DNA from: DAIRET01 sp036795455
GTDB taxonomy: Bacteria > Bacteroidota > Ignavibacteria > Ignavibacteriales > Ignavibacteriaceae
Length of the DNA stretch: 25,117 bases
NCBI GenBank assembly: GCA_036795455.1
Contig: DAIRET010000020.1
Location: forward strand, 1-25,117
Direction: 5' to 3'
The first letter of the stretch is position 1. Each line of letters begins with the position of its first letter. The position numbers and the translations under genes were made by a program. The notes beneath the pieces were generated by a model, which worked only from the letters and a program-made list of their open reading frames with translations, was not told where the DNA came from and searched no databases. Below, piece by piece: positions 1 through 8,001 of the stretch.

Positions 1-121
1 CAAAGTTAAATTTGTCTTTTTTATGTTTTGTTTTTCTGCCATTGTATTAATATTTTTTCACTTAATTGTCCAATATATGTGCCAAATAAAATGCCGTAAA
101 TACTGTAAAAATCAAGGATTA

Positions 122-142
122 TGTGTCTTAATTTAAGACACA
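122..142. promoter_or_regulatory. 21-bp near-perfect palindrome downstream of the TPR/barrel gene
   Basis: Two perfect 10-bp arms (tgtgtcttaa and ttaagacaca) flank a single central T. It lies about 37 bp beyond the stop of the leftward TPR/barrel gene. As RNA it could fold into an 8-bp stem with a 5-nt loop, but on the minus strand no U-tract follows directly, so it is a poor intrinsic terminator. The symmetry suits a dimeric regulator's binding site, possibly for a gene to the left of the window. The rest of 1-178 is AT-rich and holds no gene I can support. Confidence 0.4.
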
Positions 143-178
143 ACATAAAAGGTGCATCAAATTAAAACAGTTTTTTAA

Positions 179-3043
179 TTATAACTGCCAGCTTGCAGTA
201 AACATAATTGAACGGGATTGATAACCAACTATTTCACGTACGGTTCGTGAAAAACTTCCTCTTAAGAAAATAGAGAAATTTTTAACAATCTTATAGTTGA
301 TTTGCCCGTAAGCCTCGGTTATTATAAAATCGCTTGAGGGTATTAAACCGATTTTGCCCCCAAAACTAAGAGTATAGTTTTCCTCTTTTGCTGCTTCCCA
401 GTCAACCCAAATACTGTGAGAATAAAAACCTTGCGGAGAATAATAATTTGTGGTAGTTTGAGCGAAGTTTGAACCTGCATACTCATATCCGCCGATTATG
501 TCCGGTTCAAACTGTTTACCTATTCTAAAATAGTATGTCTCCCCTTTGTTACCATCTGAGATATTGAAAAAGTTATAATTACCCGAGAATTTTAATCCCG
601 ACCTAATACTATAAAAACCATTCAGTTGATAAAACTGGATTGTATTTCTATTGGAATAAAAAAACTTCGAAAACAAAATATCCATAGCATCCACACTCTG
701 GTAATTCAAGGAAACTGAATACACCGAATCTTTTGTATGCTTAATAAATGCATCGAAAGTGTTTTGCGGATCAACTCCTCTGTAATACCGTTTACCCCAG
801 TGCATTCCAACTGTAAAATTACTTTTCACATGGAAATACATCCCGGCTTTTATTGAACTGTAATTGTATGAAACACTATCAGCTTTAAATGAACCTCTCC
901 CTGCATAAGCACCAAGCGACATAAAACTGAAGGCTCCGAATTCTGCTCTCAAACCATATCTGTTTACTACAAGATCATAGTTATCTTCATAGTAACTTGC
1001 ATCGGGAGAAAGAATAATATAACTCGGGAAGTTTTTTATGAATCCTTTGAACCCGGTTATTGGTAACCACCCCATTCTCATTTTCAACAAACTTAATTCC
1101 GTTGAATCTGTAGTTTTTTCTTCCAGAGCCTCATAAACGTCCTGAGCTTTCGAGTATTCCCTCATTTTTAAGTATGAATCACCTAATAAAAGCTGGATAT
1201 TAAAATCATCCGGTTTCTCTAAAGCCAGTCTCGAAAACTCGGTTAATGCAGATACTGAATCTCCCATGTAGTAGTACAACTTCGCTTTATCGACATCAAT
1301 ATCAATATCATATTCTTGCTCAAGCAGTTCATTGTAGACGCCAAGTGCTGCATCAAAATGTTTTGCACAAACAAGTATTTGAGCGTACTCCCTTTTTATC
1401 TGTCTGTTAGGTTCTGTTTTTGATAAAAATTCTTCGTACTTATATAAAGAGCCTTCGCAATCACCACCGGCTGCAATTACTCTCCCTTCTTGTAATGTTA
1501 GAAATATTCTTTCTTCTTCTGCTCTTAATCTTTCAAAATCAATTCTTGACTGGAGAGTAGCAATATCAAGATTATCCGGGTCAATCGTCTTTGAGATGTC
1601 GCAATACTTTTGAGCTTCATCATAATTCCGCTGCTGTAATTCAAGTAATCCCATCGACAAAACAGCTTCAAAATTGTTCGGTTCACTATTTAATATATTC
1701 GTTAAATAGCTTCTTGCTTCATCAAATCTTTGTCCCGTCCATACGGATAACTGTGAATATAGTAATTGGTATTTCAGATTCGATGGAGATTTGTCGAGAA
1801 TATACTCTGCCTGGTCAAATGCAGTTACAAAATCTCTGTTCCAGCTTGAAACTTGGGCATACTTGTAACGAAACTCGGTATCATCATCGTTTGGATTATT
1901 AGCAAGATACTTCTCAAATAGCCCCATCCCTTCTTCAAAGAGCTGTAGATTTGAATAATAATCGCTTAGCTGAAGTATTATTTTTTTGTCATTAGGATTC
2001 TTTTCATATTCGATTAGTAGTTCAGCTATTTTAGCATTATAAACGCTATCCTTTAATTCCTGGTTGGCAAAATAAAGAGTATTCCACTTATCCTCACCCT
2101 GGTACTTTTCGCGTAACAGCATCAACTGTTGGTCAGCTTCTTCAAAACGATTTGCTTTTTGCAGTTCGGCAATCAATAAAAATCTTGTATCATCATCCGA
2201 TGGATTCTTTTTAAGCATCCTGTAATACTTATCTATTGCATATTCAGGCGTCCCTTTTTGGGCTTGCTTCCAGTACGAAGTATCGTTGACTGTATAAGTA
2301 TAACTTTTACCGAGAGCAATATTCAATCCATCCTGAGCTTCTAAAAAGAAAGGTCTGATATCAAGTGCTTTTTCAAAAGCTTCTATTGCAATTTTAATTT
2401 TTCCGAGCCATAATGTAAAATATCCGTAACGGCTCCAAAGCCTATGATCGTCAGGAAACTTCTCGACGTACTTTTTGAGTATCTTTTCTCCTTTTTCAAT
2501 ATGATTATTTTTAGCAAGGATTTCGCTGTACCTGATAACTTCATCTGATGAAGGTTCTTCTCTTTTTATATATTCGTCATACCATTCTTCGGCAACCGCC
2601 CATTGCCCCAAATTCTTATAACATTTTCCTATTTCAAGATAGTTTACCGGTCTTGAAGGATCTATAGCAATTTCGCGTCTATGCCCATCAATCTTTTGGT
2701 AAAGCTGATCGTACCATGTTTTTGTAGCGCGCGCAAGATTATCATTTATTTCTTTATCATTGGGAGCTAATTTACGTGCATTTCTAAAATCATAGACTGC
2801 AAGTTCAAGCTGGTTACGCTTTTCATAACTTAATCCGCGAATATTGTAACCTTCGGCAACTGTAGGCTTTGCTGTTATGAACTTGTTGATAAGATCAATT
2901 GCTTCTCCGTACCTGCCTACTTTCATCTGTTTTAAGGCTTCTGTTTTGAATGATTCCGCATTATTCTGCGAAAACATAAAGGTTTGAATTCCAAGAAGTA
3001 TAAAAAGGAAAAACGGAAAAATATTTGTTTTGAACGGTATCAT
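179..3043 (-). CDS. TPR-repeat protein with C-terminal outer-membrane beta-barrel (YaiO-like)
   Basis: The 954-residue protein begins with a Sec signal peptide (about residues 1-25, hydrophobic stretch FFLFILLGIQTFMF). A long run of tetratricopeptide repeats follows from about residue 29 to 690, with repeated A-Y/F-P patterns such as GRYGEAIDLINKFITAKP and ARKLAPND. The last 270 residues change to alternating Tyr/Phe/Gly-rich beta-strands and end in FTASWQL, as outer-membrane barrels do. The architecture recalls YaiO-type or BcsC/PgaA-type proteins, in which periplasmic TPRs precede a barrel that often exports polysaccharide, but no synthase is present here. The ATG overlaps the stop of the upstream ATPase gene by one base (TAATG), so translation is probably coupled. 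Exported TPR barrel protein is well supported; substrate and partner are unknown. Confidence 0.82.
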   Translation of the reverse strand: MIPFKTNIFPFFLFILLGIQTFMFSQNNAESFKTEALKQMKVGRYGEAIDLINKFITAKPTVAEGYNIRGLSYEKRNQLELAVYDFRNARKLAPNDKEINDNLARATKTWYDQLYQKIDGHRREIAIDPSRPVNYLEIGKCYKNLGQWAVAEEWYDEYIKREEPSSDEVIRYSEILAKNNHIEKGEKILKKYVEKFPDDHRLWSRYGYFTLWLGKIKIAIEAFEKALDIRPFFLEAQDGLNIALGKSYTYTVNDTSYWKQAQKGTPEYAIDKYYRMLKKNPSDDDTRFLLIAELQKANRFEEADQQLMLLREKYQGEDKWNTLYFANQELKDSVYNAKIAELLIEYEKNPNDKKIILQLSDYYSNLQLFEEGMGLFEKYLANNPNDDDTEFRYKYAQVSSWNRDFVTAFDQAEYILDKSPSNLKYQLLYSQLSVWTGQRFDEARSYLTNILNSEPNNFEAVLSMGLLELQQRNYDEAQKYCDISKTIDPDNLDIATLQSRIDFERLRAEEERIFLTLQEGRVIAAGGDCEGSLYKYEEFLSKTEPNRQIKREYAQILVCAKHFDAALGVYNELLEQEYDIDIDVDKAKLYYYMGDSVSALTEFSRLALEKPDDFNIQLLLGDSYLKMREYSKAQDVYEALEEKTTDSTELSLLKMRMGWLPITGFKGFIKNFPSYIILSPDASYYEDNYDLVVNRYGLRAEFGAFSFMSLGAYAGRGSFKADSVSYNYSSIKAGMYFHVKSNFTVGMHWGKRYYRGVDPQNTFDAFIKHTKDSVYSVSLNYQSVDAMDILFSKFFYSNRNTIQFYQLNGFYSIRSGLKFSGNYNFFNISDGNKGETYYFRIGKQFEPDIIGGYEYAGSNFAQTTTNYYSPQGFYSHSIWVDWEAAKEENYTLSFGGKIGLIPSSDFIITEAYGQINYKIVKNFSIFLRGSFSRTVREIVGYQSRSIMFTASWQL

Positions 3044-4320
3044 TACCGTGTCTCATCCTCTAAAAGTTCATTAAAGATAAAATCTGCATTCTGAACATTT
3101 TCATCAACATGATAAGCATAAGAGTATATGTACTGCATTACAACGTCCAGGTAAGCCGGGTCTGTGTACGGTAGATTACTTTTTAACTTTGACACGAGTA
3201 CATTCACTGCTTTATCATCAGCTTTGCTCATTAGTATAAGAATACTATGCTCCACAATACATATTTTATCCTTTTTATCCGTTGATAATCTGATAGTATT
3301 CTGGAGTTGGTTAATAGTAAGAATTTTTTGTTTTTCAGCCTCTGGATCAAGTTTTAAGGATAATAAAACAAATGGTTGTCCCGTACTTTTATATAAGGCA
3401 ATCTGGTTATTCAAGATTAATTTAAACTCGCTAACTTCGTAAAGATTTGTAAACGAGAACTTTTCAGGTACAATGTCAACGTTTGTTAATGGTTTATATT
3501 TTTTCCCAGGACTTGAACTTGAAGGAGTAAGTTTTTTTGCTTGTGAAATTTCTTTCAACCTTGCCTGGACATCTGCATCTATTTTAGGAGCTGTTTGAAT
3601 TTTCGGTTGATTATCGTACGCAAAAGTTATCCCTTTATACGGCTCGATGAAGTAATCGCTTACGAATTGCCCTTCTGTATGTCCGATATTTGGTGTAATC
3701 GTGGCTCTTCCGCCCGGGTTACCGGATTCTTCAGAATCTTTTTTCTGCAAGTAAATGACAGCGGTAGAATACTGAACTATCGAATCAACTATCATCTGTG
3801 CAACTGATGTAGCCGGTTCTGCAAGTATAAAAAGACTTGTTATGTTTTTATCTTCAATCTTTTCCACAGTATTTAGGAATGTCTGCTGAAGCAGGTTTAT
3901 GTTGTCAAATCCCACAAAGTAAGTCAACTCATCGAACACAAGCCTGCTGGGCTGGTATTGTTCAACCACTGTAACTATATCATTAAGATATTCTACAAGA
4001 AAATTATCCGGGTTACCAACATCGTATAAGTCTGCCGGAGGAGCAACTCTAACAACAATAATAAGGTTTTGATTCATATATGTCTGAAGATCAAAGTCGA
4101 TTGAAGCAGCGTGAATCATCAAATCTTTCGGTCTCATGCTTGTAAAATAAAGACAAACCTCCCTGTTCCTTGCGCTTTCGAGAGCGAACTGCAAACCCAT
4201 TAATGTTTTACCGGTTTTCCTTTGTCCCAATAACAAATATGAGCCTCCGCGATAGAATCCACCCCATGCTTTATCTACAAGCGTAATCCCGGTTTGTATT
4301 AAATTAATTTTCTTTTTCAT
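3043..4320 (-). CDS. KaiC/RAD55-like RecA-superfamily ATPase with degenerate GGDEF-like C-terminal domain
   Basis: The 425-residue protein has no signal peptide and should be cytoplasmic. Residues 10-230 form a RecA-like ATPase domain, with Walker A GQRKTGKT at 32-39 and Walker B RLVFDEL at 126-132. The opening pattern, an early GITLVDKAWGGFYRGG followed by the P-loop, is that of KaiC/RadA/GvpD-like proteins. A low-complexity linker (about 240-285, PSSSSPG) leads to residues 291-420. Their spacing resembles a GGDEF fold (FKLILNNQIALYKSTGQPFVLLSLKLD, then a helical segment, then ICIVEHSILILM), but HSIL stands where GGDEF should be, so cyclase activity is not expected. The second domain is inferred from its pattern only. 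The stop codon is fused to the start of the TPR/barrel gene. Confidence 0.75.
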   Translation of the reverse strand: MKKKINLIQTGITLVDKAWGGFYRGGSYLLLGQRKTGKTLMGLQFALESARNREVCLYFTSMRPKDLMIHAASIDFDLQTYMNQNLIIVVRVAPPADLYDVGNPDNFLVEYLNDIVTVVEQYQPSRLVFDELTYFVGFDNINLLQQTFLNTVEKIEDKNITSLFILAEPATSVAQMIVDSIVQYSTAVIYLQKKDSEESGNPGGRATITPNIGHTEGQFVSDYFIEPYKGITFAYDNQPKIQTAPKIDADVQARLKEISQAKKLTPSSSSPGKKYKPLTNVDIVPEKFSFTNLYEVSEFKLILNNQIALYKSTGQPFVLLSLKLDPEAEKQKILTINQLQNTIRLSTDKKDKICIVEHSILILMSKADDKAVNVLVSKLKSNLPYTDPAYLDVVMQYIYSYAYHVDENVQNADFIFNELLEDETR

Positions 4321-4467
4321 AACACATCACTTTTTTTATACTATTGATATTAATCAATTATTATGCCTTAAAAACGTTACAATTATACTTAAAAACGGAT
4401 ATGATTGAAAAGAAGACGTACCATATTGAGAATAAGAGAAAACATGCCTTAGTATGATACAACTTCG

Positions 4468-6120
4468 TCAATCCCTAAAAAACCCGAAAACAAACAATGC
4501 GGTAGCATTTGTAACAATTGTCGGCTCGTTAGTTATATAATCTGCTTTATCGTCAAAATATAAAACACTATCTGAATTAAACTTATTATACTCCAAATTA
4601 CTCCTTTTTATTTCATAATTATCCAAAACGGATTTCGGTGCTGGTCCGGCAGAAACAGCTCCCGGTAACCGCCCGTTATTGAAATGAGCAATTTGAGAAT
4701 GTAAATTTCTGGGGTAGTCTGTACCCACACCATTAATAAACGATATACCCCAGGGATTTTTTCCTAAAATATGATCTCTTTGAAAAAAAAGTAAAGAGTC
4801 AAATTCGTCGCTGCCAGTCAAATCTTTCCAGAGTATTGATTTTAATGCAACACCGAGAAATGTATTTGTTGAGCCCCAACTTGTAATCGTAGCTTCTCCG
4901 AAAATATTTTTACTCTTGTTATCGTTAAAAAGAATCAAGTTTTTTTTCAGCGAGTCTTTAAATCTCGTCACTTTTTGCGAAAGCCTATAATAAACCAAGC
5001 CGTTTATATCGTCCCAGCTCCACCAAAAATCGGGTTTTGCAGAATCGCCATAAATTTTAGCATCCCTTAAATAAGCTGGTGCACCGGTAGTATTATATAA
5101 TTCAATTGCACCTAAAGCAAGTTTGCCCCAAAAATTTTTGTCCTGGTACATTTTTGAAGGATTTGTGTCAAGATCAGGAACTGTATTCCTAACCGAGTAG
5201 ATATTCTTAGCAGCATCAAGACATTTTTGCGAATATTCATCGTCATAGAATTTTTCTTTCCAAATTTTTGCGGCGAGTGCCATTACAGCGGTAAACAATC
5301 CGACTTGATTTTTTCCTATCCCTGTATAAGCAGGACGCTCATATTTCAGTGGATCGTTTTCGGGTAAACGCCAACCGACTTCATGATCACGCATATCCCC
5401 TACTTGATTAATTAAAGAATATTTTGAATAGTTACAACGATGTAACCAATCTATTCCAACACGTGCTTCTAAAAGAACATCCGGCACACCATCATTATCC
5501 GAATCAAAACCGAATTTTTCTTTATCAAATTGATAACTGAACAACAACAAATAAGTTGTTAAAGCCGAAGTATTCAGAAATTTAATATAATCGCCTGCAT
5601 CGTGCCATCCACCGGTAACATCAACACTTTTAATAGTTGTATCACCTATCAGCACCGGTGAATCGTATAAATGACAAACATCATGCAGAATCGGGTTTGT
5701 CGGTCCGCAACGTTGTGCTTTGAAGAACTGCATAATCGAATCGACGACAGGATTATAAATCTTCTCACCAATCAGAAAACGGAAAGATTTCGCATTACCA
5801 ATTTCAATAAAATAGGAACCGGTTTCTTTTAGCTCAGAAAAATCGATATTATAATGATGTTTATACTTCCCCCACCTCCCTACATCTGCTTTTATTGTTT
5901 CCTTTAATACAACAGATTTATTATCAACATTTATAACCTTTATGTTCTGACCGGTTAAGTTAATATTTGAAAAAACAACCCCGGTTTTAAGATCCCCCGG
6001 TAAAAAACCAACCTGGTTTATCCTAATAAAAATCTCCTTCCCGTTACCTGCATCGCAGCCGGTTAAAACGAGCAAGGATACAAGCAAGAAAACCCTATTA
6101 AACTCTTTAATTAAACTCAT
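4468..6120 (-). CDS. Glycoside hydrolase family 9 lipoprotein (endoglucanase/beta-glucan hydrolase)
   Basis: The 550-residue protein starts with a lipoprotein signal whose lipobox is LTGC, lipidation Cys22. Residues 29-115 look like the Ig-like CelD_N domain that precedes many GH9 modules (IFIRINQVGFLPGD...). The GH9 barrel follows. GGWHDAGD at 170-177 carries the two catalytic-base aspartates, a later segment holds NPWGISFINGVGTDYPRNLH with the GH9 histidine signature, and TNEPTI near 530-535 holds the acid Glu532. All key residues seem intact, so an active enzyme cleaving beta-1,4-glucans or cello-oligosaccharides is likely, anchored to a membrane by lipid. The exact substrate cannot be read from sequence. 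The ATG overlaps the stop of the preceding hydroxylase gene by one base, and there is no Shine-Dalgarno, consistent with translational coupling. Confidence 0.92.
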   Translation of the reverse strand: MSLIKEFNRVFLLVSLLVLTGCDAGNGKEIFIRINQVGFLPGDLKTGVVFSNINLTGQNIKVINVDNKSVVLKETIKADVGRWGKYKHHYNIDFSELKETGSYFIEIGNAKSFRFLIGEKIYNPVVDSIMQFFKAQRCGPTNPILHDVCHLYDSPVLIGDTTIKSVDVTGGWHDAGDYIKFLNTSALTTYLLLFSYQFDKEKFGFDSDNDGVPDVLLEARVGIDWLHRCNYSKYSLINQVGDMRDHEVGWRLPENDPLKYERPAYTGIGKNQVGLFTAVMALAAKIWKEKFYDDEYSQKCLDAAKNIYSVRNTVPDLDTNPSKMYQDKNFWGKLALGAIELYNTTGAPAYLRDAKIYGDSAKPDFWWSWDDINGLVYYRLSQKVTRFKDSLKKNLILFNDNKSKNIFGEATITSWGSTNTFLGVALKSILWKDLTGSDEFDSLLFFQRDHILGKNPWGISFINGVGTDYPRNLHSQIAHFNNGRLPGAVSAGPAPKSVLDNYEIKRSNLEYNKFNSDSVLYFDDKADYITNEPTIVTNATALFVFGFFRD

Positions 6121-6773
6121 TAGTTACTTTCGTCAACAAGTTGTTTCCCGGTTTCTTTTTCGGAAAAATCCGTTCCGATTAGTTTATCCCACATAACAGA
6201 ACTTACTCCATAGCCCATATCCGGATTTTGATAATGATGCTTTAAGTGATGTTTTTTCAACTTCAAGAAAAAACTGTTTCTAATTTTTGAGTGGTGAACA
6301 GCATAATGAGTCATATCATAAAAGAGATAACCGATTAAAAAGCCGGCAAAAAAAGGATAATTATTACTGCTACCCAGGAAATAGAGAAAAACAAAATAAA
6401 ACATCAAAGCTAACGGAATACTAACAGCCGGAGGCATAACCAATCTTAAAGGGTCATTCGGATAATCGTGATGAACTCCATGAAAAATAAAATGCAATCT
6501 CTTTCCTATTTCAGAATTAGGTTCAAAATGAAAAACAAACCGGTGCAATAAATATTCTGTTATTGTCCATACAAACATACCAAAAAAGATATAAAAAAGA
6601 GTTGATAAAAACGTAAGTTCTCCTTTTACAACGGAACAATAAAGTAAAATCGAAATAACCGGCACATATATTACAACCGGTACAGAAGGATGTACTTTCG
6701 AGAAAAACTCTAAAAAATTGTTCTTGAACATCCTTGTTGTTTCGGGATTATTCGACTTAAATTTCTTTGCCAT
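6120..6773 (-). CDS. Fatty acid hydroxylase / sterol desaturase superfamily membrane protein
   Basis: From the ATG at 6773 the protein is 217 residues. A longer frame would begin at a TTG at 6806, but the ATG has GGAG 10 bases upstream and gives the usual family start. Four hydrophobic segments are interspersed with the di-iron histidine boxes of the family: HRFVFH, HFIFHGVHHDYPNDPLR, HYAVHH and HHLKHHYQNPDMGYGVSS. The HGVHHDYPNDPLRLVMPP pattern is closest to fatty acid 2-hydroxylases (FA2H/Scs7 type, without the cytochrome b5 domain), which put a 2-OH group on acyl chains of sphingolipids or similar lipids. Family assignment is firm; the lipid substrate is inferred. It overlaps the GH9 gene by one base, an unexpected partner. 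Confidence 0.88.
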   Translation of the reverse strand: MAKKFKSNNPETTRMFKNNFLEFFSKVHPSVPVVIYVPVISILLYCSVVKGELTFLSTLFYIFFGMFVWTITEYLLHRFVFHFEPNSEIGKRLHFIFHGVHHDYPNDPLRLVMPPAVSIPLALMFYFVFLYFLGSSNNYPFFAGFLIGYLFYDMTHYAVHHSKIRNSFFLKLKKHHLKHHYQNPDMGYGVSSVMWDKLIGTDFSEKETGKQLVDESN

Positions 6774-6810
6774 CTTGTTAAATCTCCACTTTATACAAAA
6801 CAACAAAGAA

Positions 6811-6846
6811 ATAAAAAAAATAAATCCCTAAAAAGGGATTTATTTT
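6811..6846 (-). terminator. Intrinsic terminator after the murein-peptide operon
   Basis: A perfect 12-bp inverted repeat (6817-6828 with 6835-6846, arms aaaataaatccc / gggatttatttt) encloses a 6-nt loop. On the minus strand it is followed immediately by a run of eight T (complement of 6813-6820). It sits 10 bp past the stop of the dipeptide epimerase gene and about 40 bp before the hydroxylase start, so it separates the two transcription units unless there is read-through. Confidence 0.85.
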
Positions 6847-6856
6847 AATTATGAGA

Positions 6857-7993
6857 TTAAATTTTAGTAATACCAATCCCGGGTTTATCGGACAGTGTTA
6901 CCTTACCATCAATAACTTTTGTACCATCATAAATATCATTACTTATCAATAAAGCACCGTCAAGGTCTGCCCAGTCTACCATAGGCGAAAGGTGCGAAGC
7001 TGCAGATATTGCACAAGAAGTCTCTGTCATACAACCAAGCATAACTTTCATTCCAAGAGCGCGGGCAAGGATAAGCATTTTATATGCTTCTCTCATCCCT
7101 GTACTTTTCATCAGTTTGATATTAATTCCCGAATAAACTCCGTGCGCTTTCATAACATCAGGAAGCCGCTGAACAGCTTCATCACCGATAGTCGGCAACG
7201 GGCTATTCTCTGTAAGCCATGCATTATCATCAATGTTTTCTTTCGGCATAGCTTGTTCAATAAAAACAGTATTCTGTGTTTTAAGCCAGTGAATCATGTC
7301 CAGAGCAAAATGCTTATCTTTCCATCCCTGGTTTACATCTACACAAAGAGGAACATCGGTAACAGAACGGATTGTTTCAACCATTTCTTTATCTGTATCG
7401 CGTCCCAGTTTTATCTTTAGAATTTTATACTCTGCTGCTTCCTTAACTTTTTGTCGCACAACCTCGGGCGTATCAATTCCGATAGTAAATGAAGTATTCG
7501 GAGTTTTGGTTTTATCAAATCCCCAGATATTATACCATGGTTGGTTTAAAAGTTTACCGACAATATCATGTAAAGCAATATCAACCGAAGCTTTTGCAGC
7601 CGGGTTACCGGGAGCAATTGAATCAACGTAATCGAGTATTTTTTCAAGTTCAAAAGGAGAATCGAACTGCGATAAATCCACTTTAGCTAAAAACTTGGCT
7701 GCGCTATCCTGTGATTCACCTAAATATGGGGGCATAGATGCTTCCCCGTAGCCGATAATTCCATCATACTCAATTTCAGTAAGCATAACAGGAGTTGTAG
7801 TTCTTGAACTAGTTGCAAGTGTGAATGCGTGTCTCAATTCTAACGAATAAGGTTTGAACGATAATTTCATTTTTGATGCTTTCATGTTTCCCGGATTTGT
7901 ATTAGCAAATAATTTGTTTGAGTACCCTCCGAGCATAGCCGACCCGACTAACACCCCGGAAGTTTTTAAAAAATCTCTTCTGTTTTGTTCCAT
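6857..7993 (-). CDS. Tat-exported dipeptide epimerase (L-Ala-D/L-Glu epimerase-like), enolase superfamily
   Basis: The ATG at 7993 is preferred over a GTG at 8005 because AGGA lies 5 bases ahead of it. This gives 378 residues and leaves 8 bp after the NlpC/P60 stop. The N-terminus has a twin-arginine signal, NRRDFLK at residues 4-10 followed by a hydrophobic stretch. The barrel carries the superfamily residues, numbered from this start: KIK at 193-195, metal ligands Asp219, Glu246 and Asp271, the second base Lys293, and the DLD motif at 343-345 that recognises the dipeptide amine in L-Ala-D/L-Glu epimerases (YcjG/YkfB). It should convert L-Ala-D-Glu, released from murein, into L-Ala-L-Glu. 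The characterised enzymes are cytoplasmic, so the Tat signal suggests periplasmic action. Family firm, substrate likely. Confidence 0.88.
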   Translation of the reverse strand: MEQNRRDFLKTSGVLVGSAMLGGYSNKLFANTNPGNMKASKMKLSFKPYSLELRHAFTLATSSRTTTPVMLTEIEYDGIIGYGEASMPPYLGESQDSAAKFLAKVDLSQFDSPFELEKILDYVDSIAPGNPAAKASVDIALHDIVGKLLNQPWYNIWGFDKTKTPNTSFTIGIDTPEVVRQKVKEAAEYKILKIKLGRDTDKEMVETIRSVTDVPLCVDVNQGWKDKHFALDMIHWLKTQNTVFIEQAMPKENIDDNAWLTENSPLPTIGDEAVQRLPDVMKAHGVYSGINIKLMKSTGMREAYKMLILARALGMKVMLGCMTETSCAISAASHLSPMVDWADLDGALLISNDIYDGTKVIDGKVTLSDKPGIGITKI

Positions 7994-8001
7994 TGTTTTC
8001 C

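Noticed and set aside
1591..1902. Plus-strand open frame inside the TPR/barrel gene
   Set aside because: It lies wholly antisense to a clear TPR coding region and has no recognisable domain or start signal.
4418..4460. Imperfect 13-bp inverted repeat (4418-4430 with 4448-4460) between the GH9 gene and the ATPase gene
   Set aside because: One mismatch and two wobble pairs, better on the plus strand where no gene ends, and no T-tract follows. Not convincing as a terminator.
6774..6806. Longer N-terminus of the fatty acid hydroxylase from a TTG codon
   Set aside because: The ATG at 6773 has a GGAG at proper distance and fits the family's start.
7296..7631. Plus-strand open frame inside the dipeptide epimerase gene
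   Set aside because: Antisense to a gene whose catalytic residues are all in place; no sign of independent coding.
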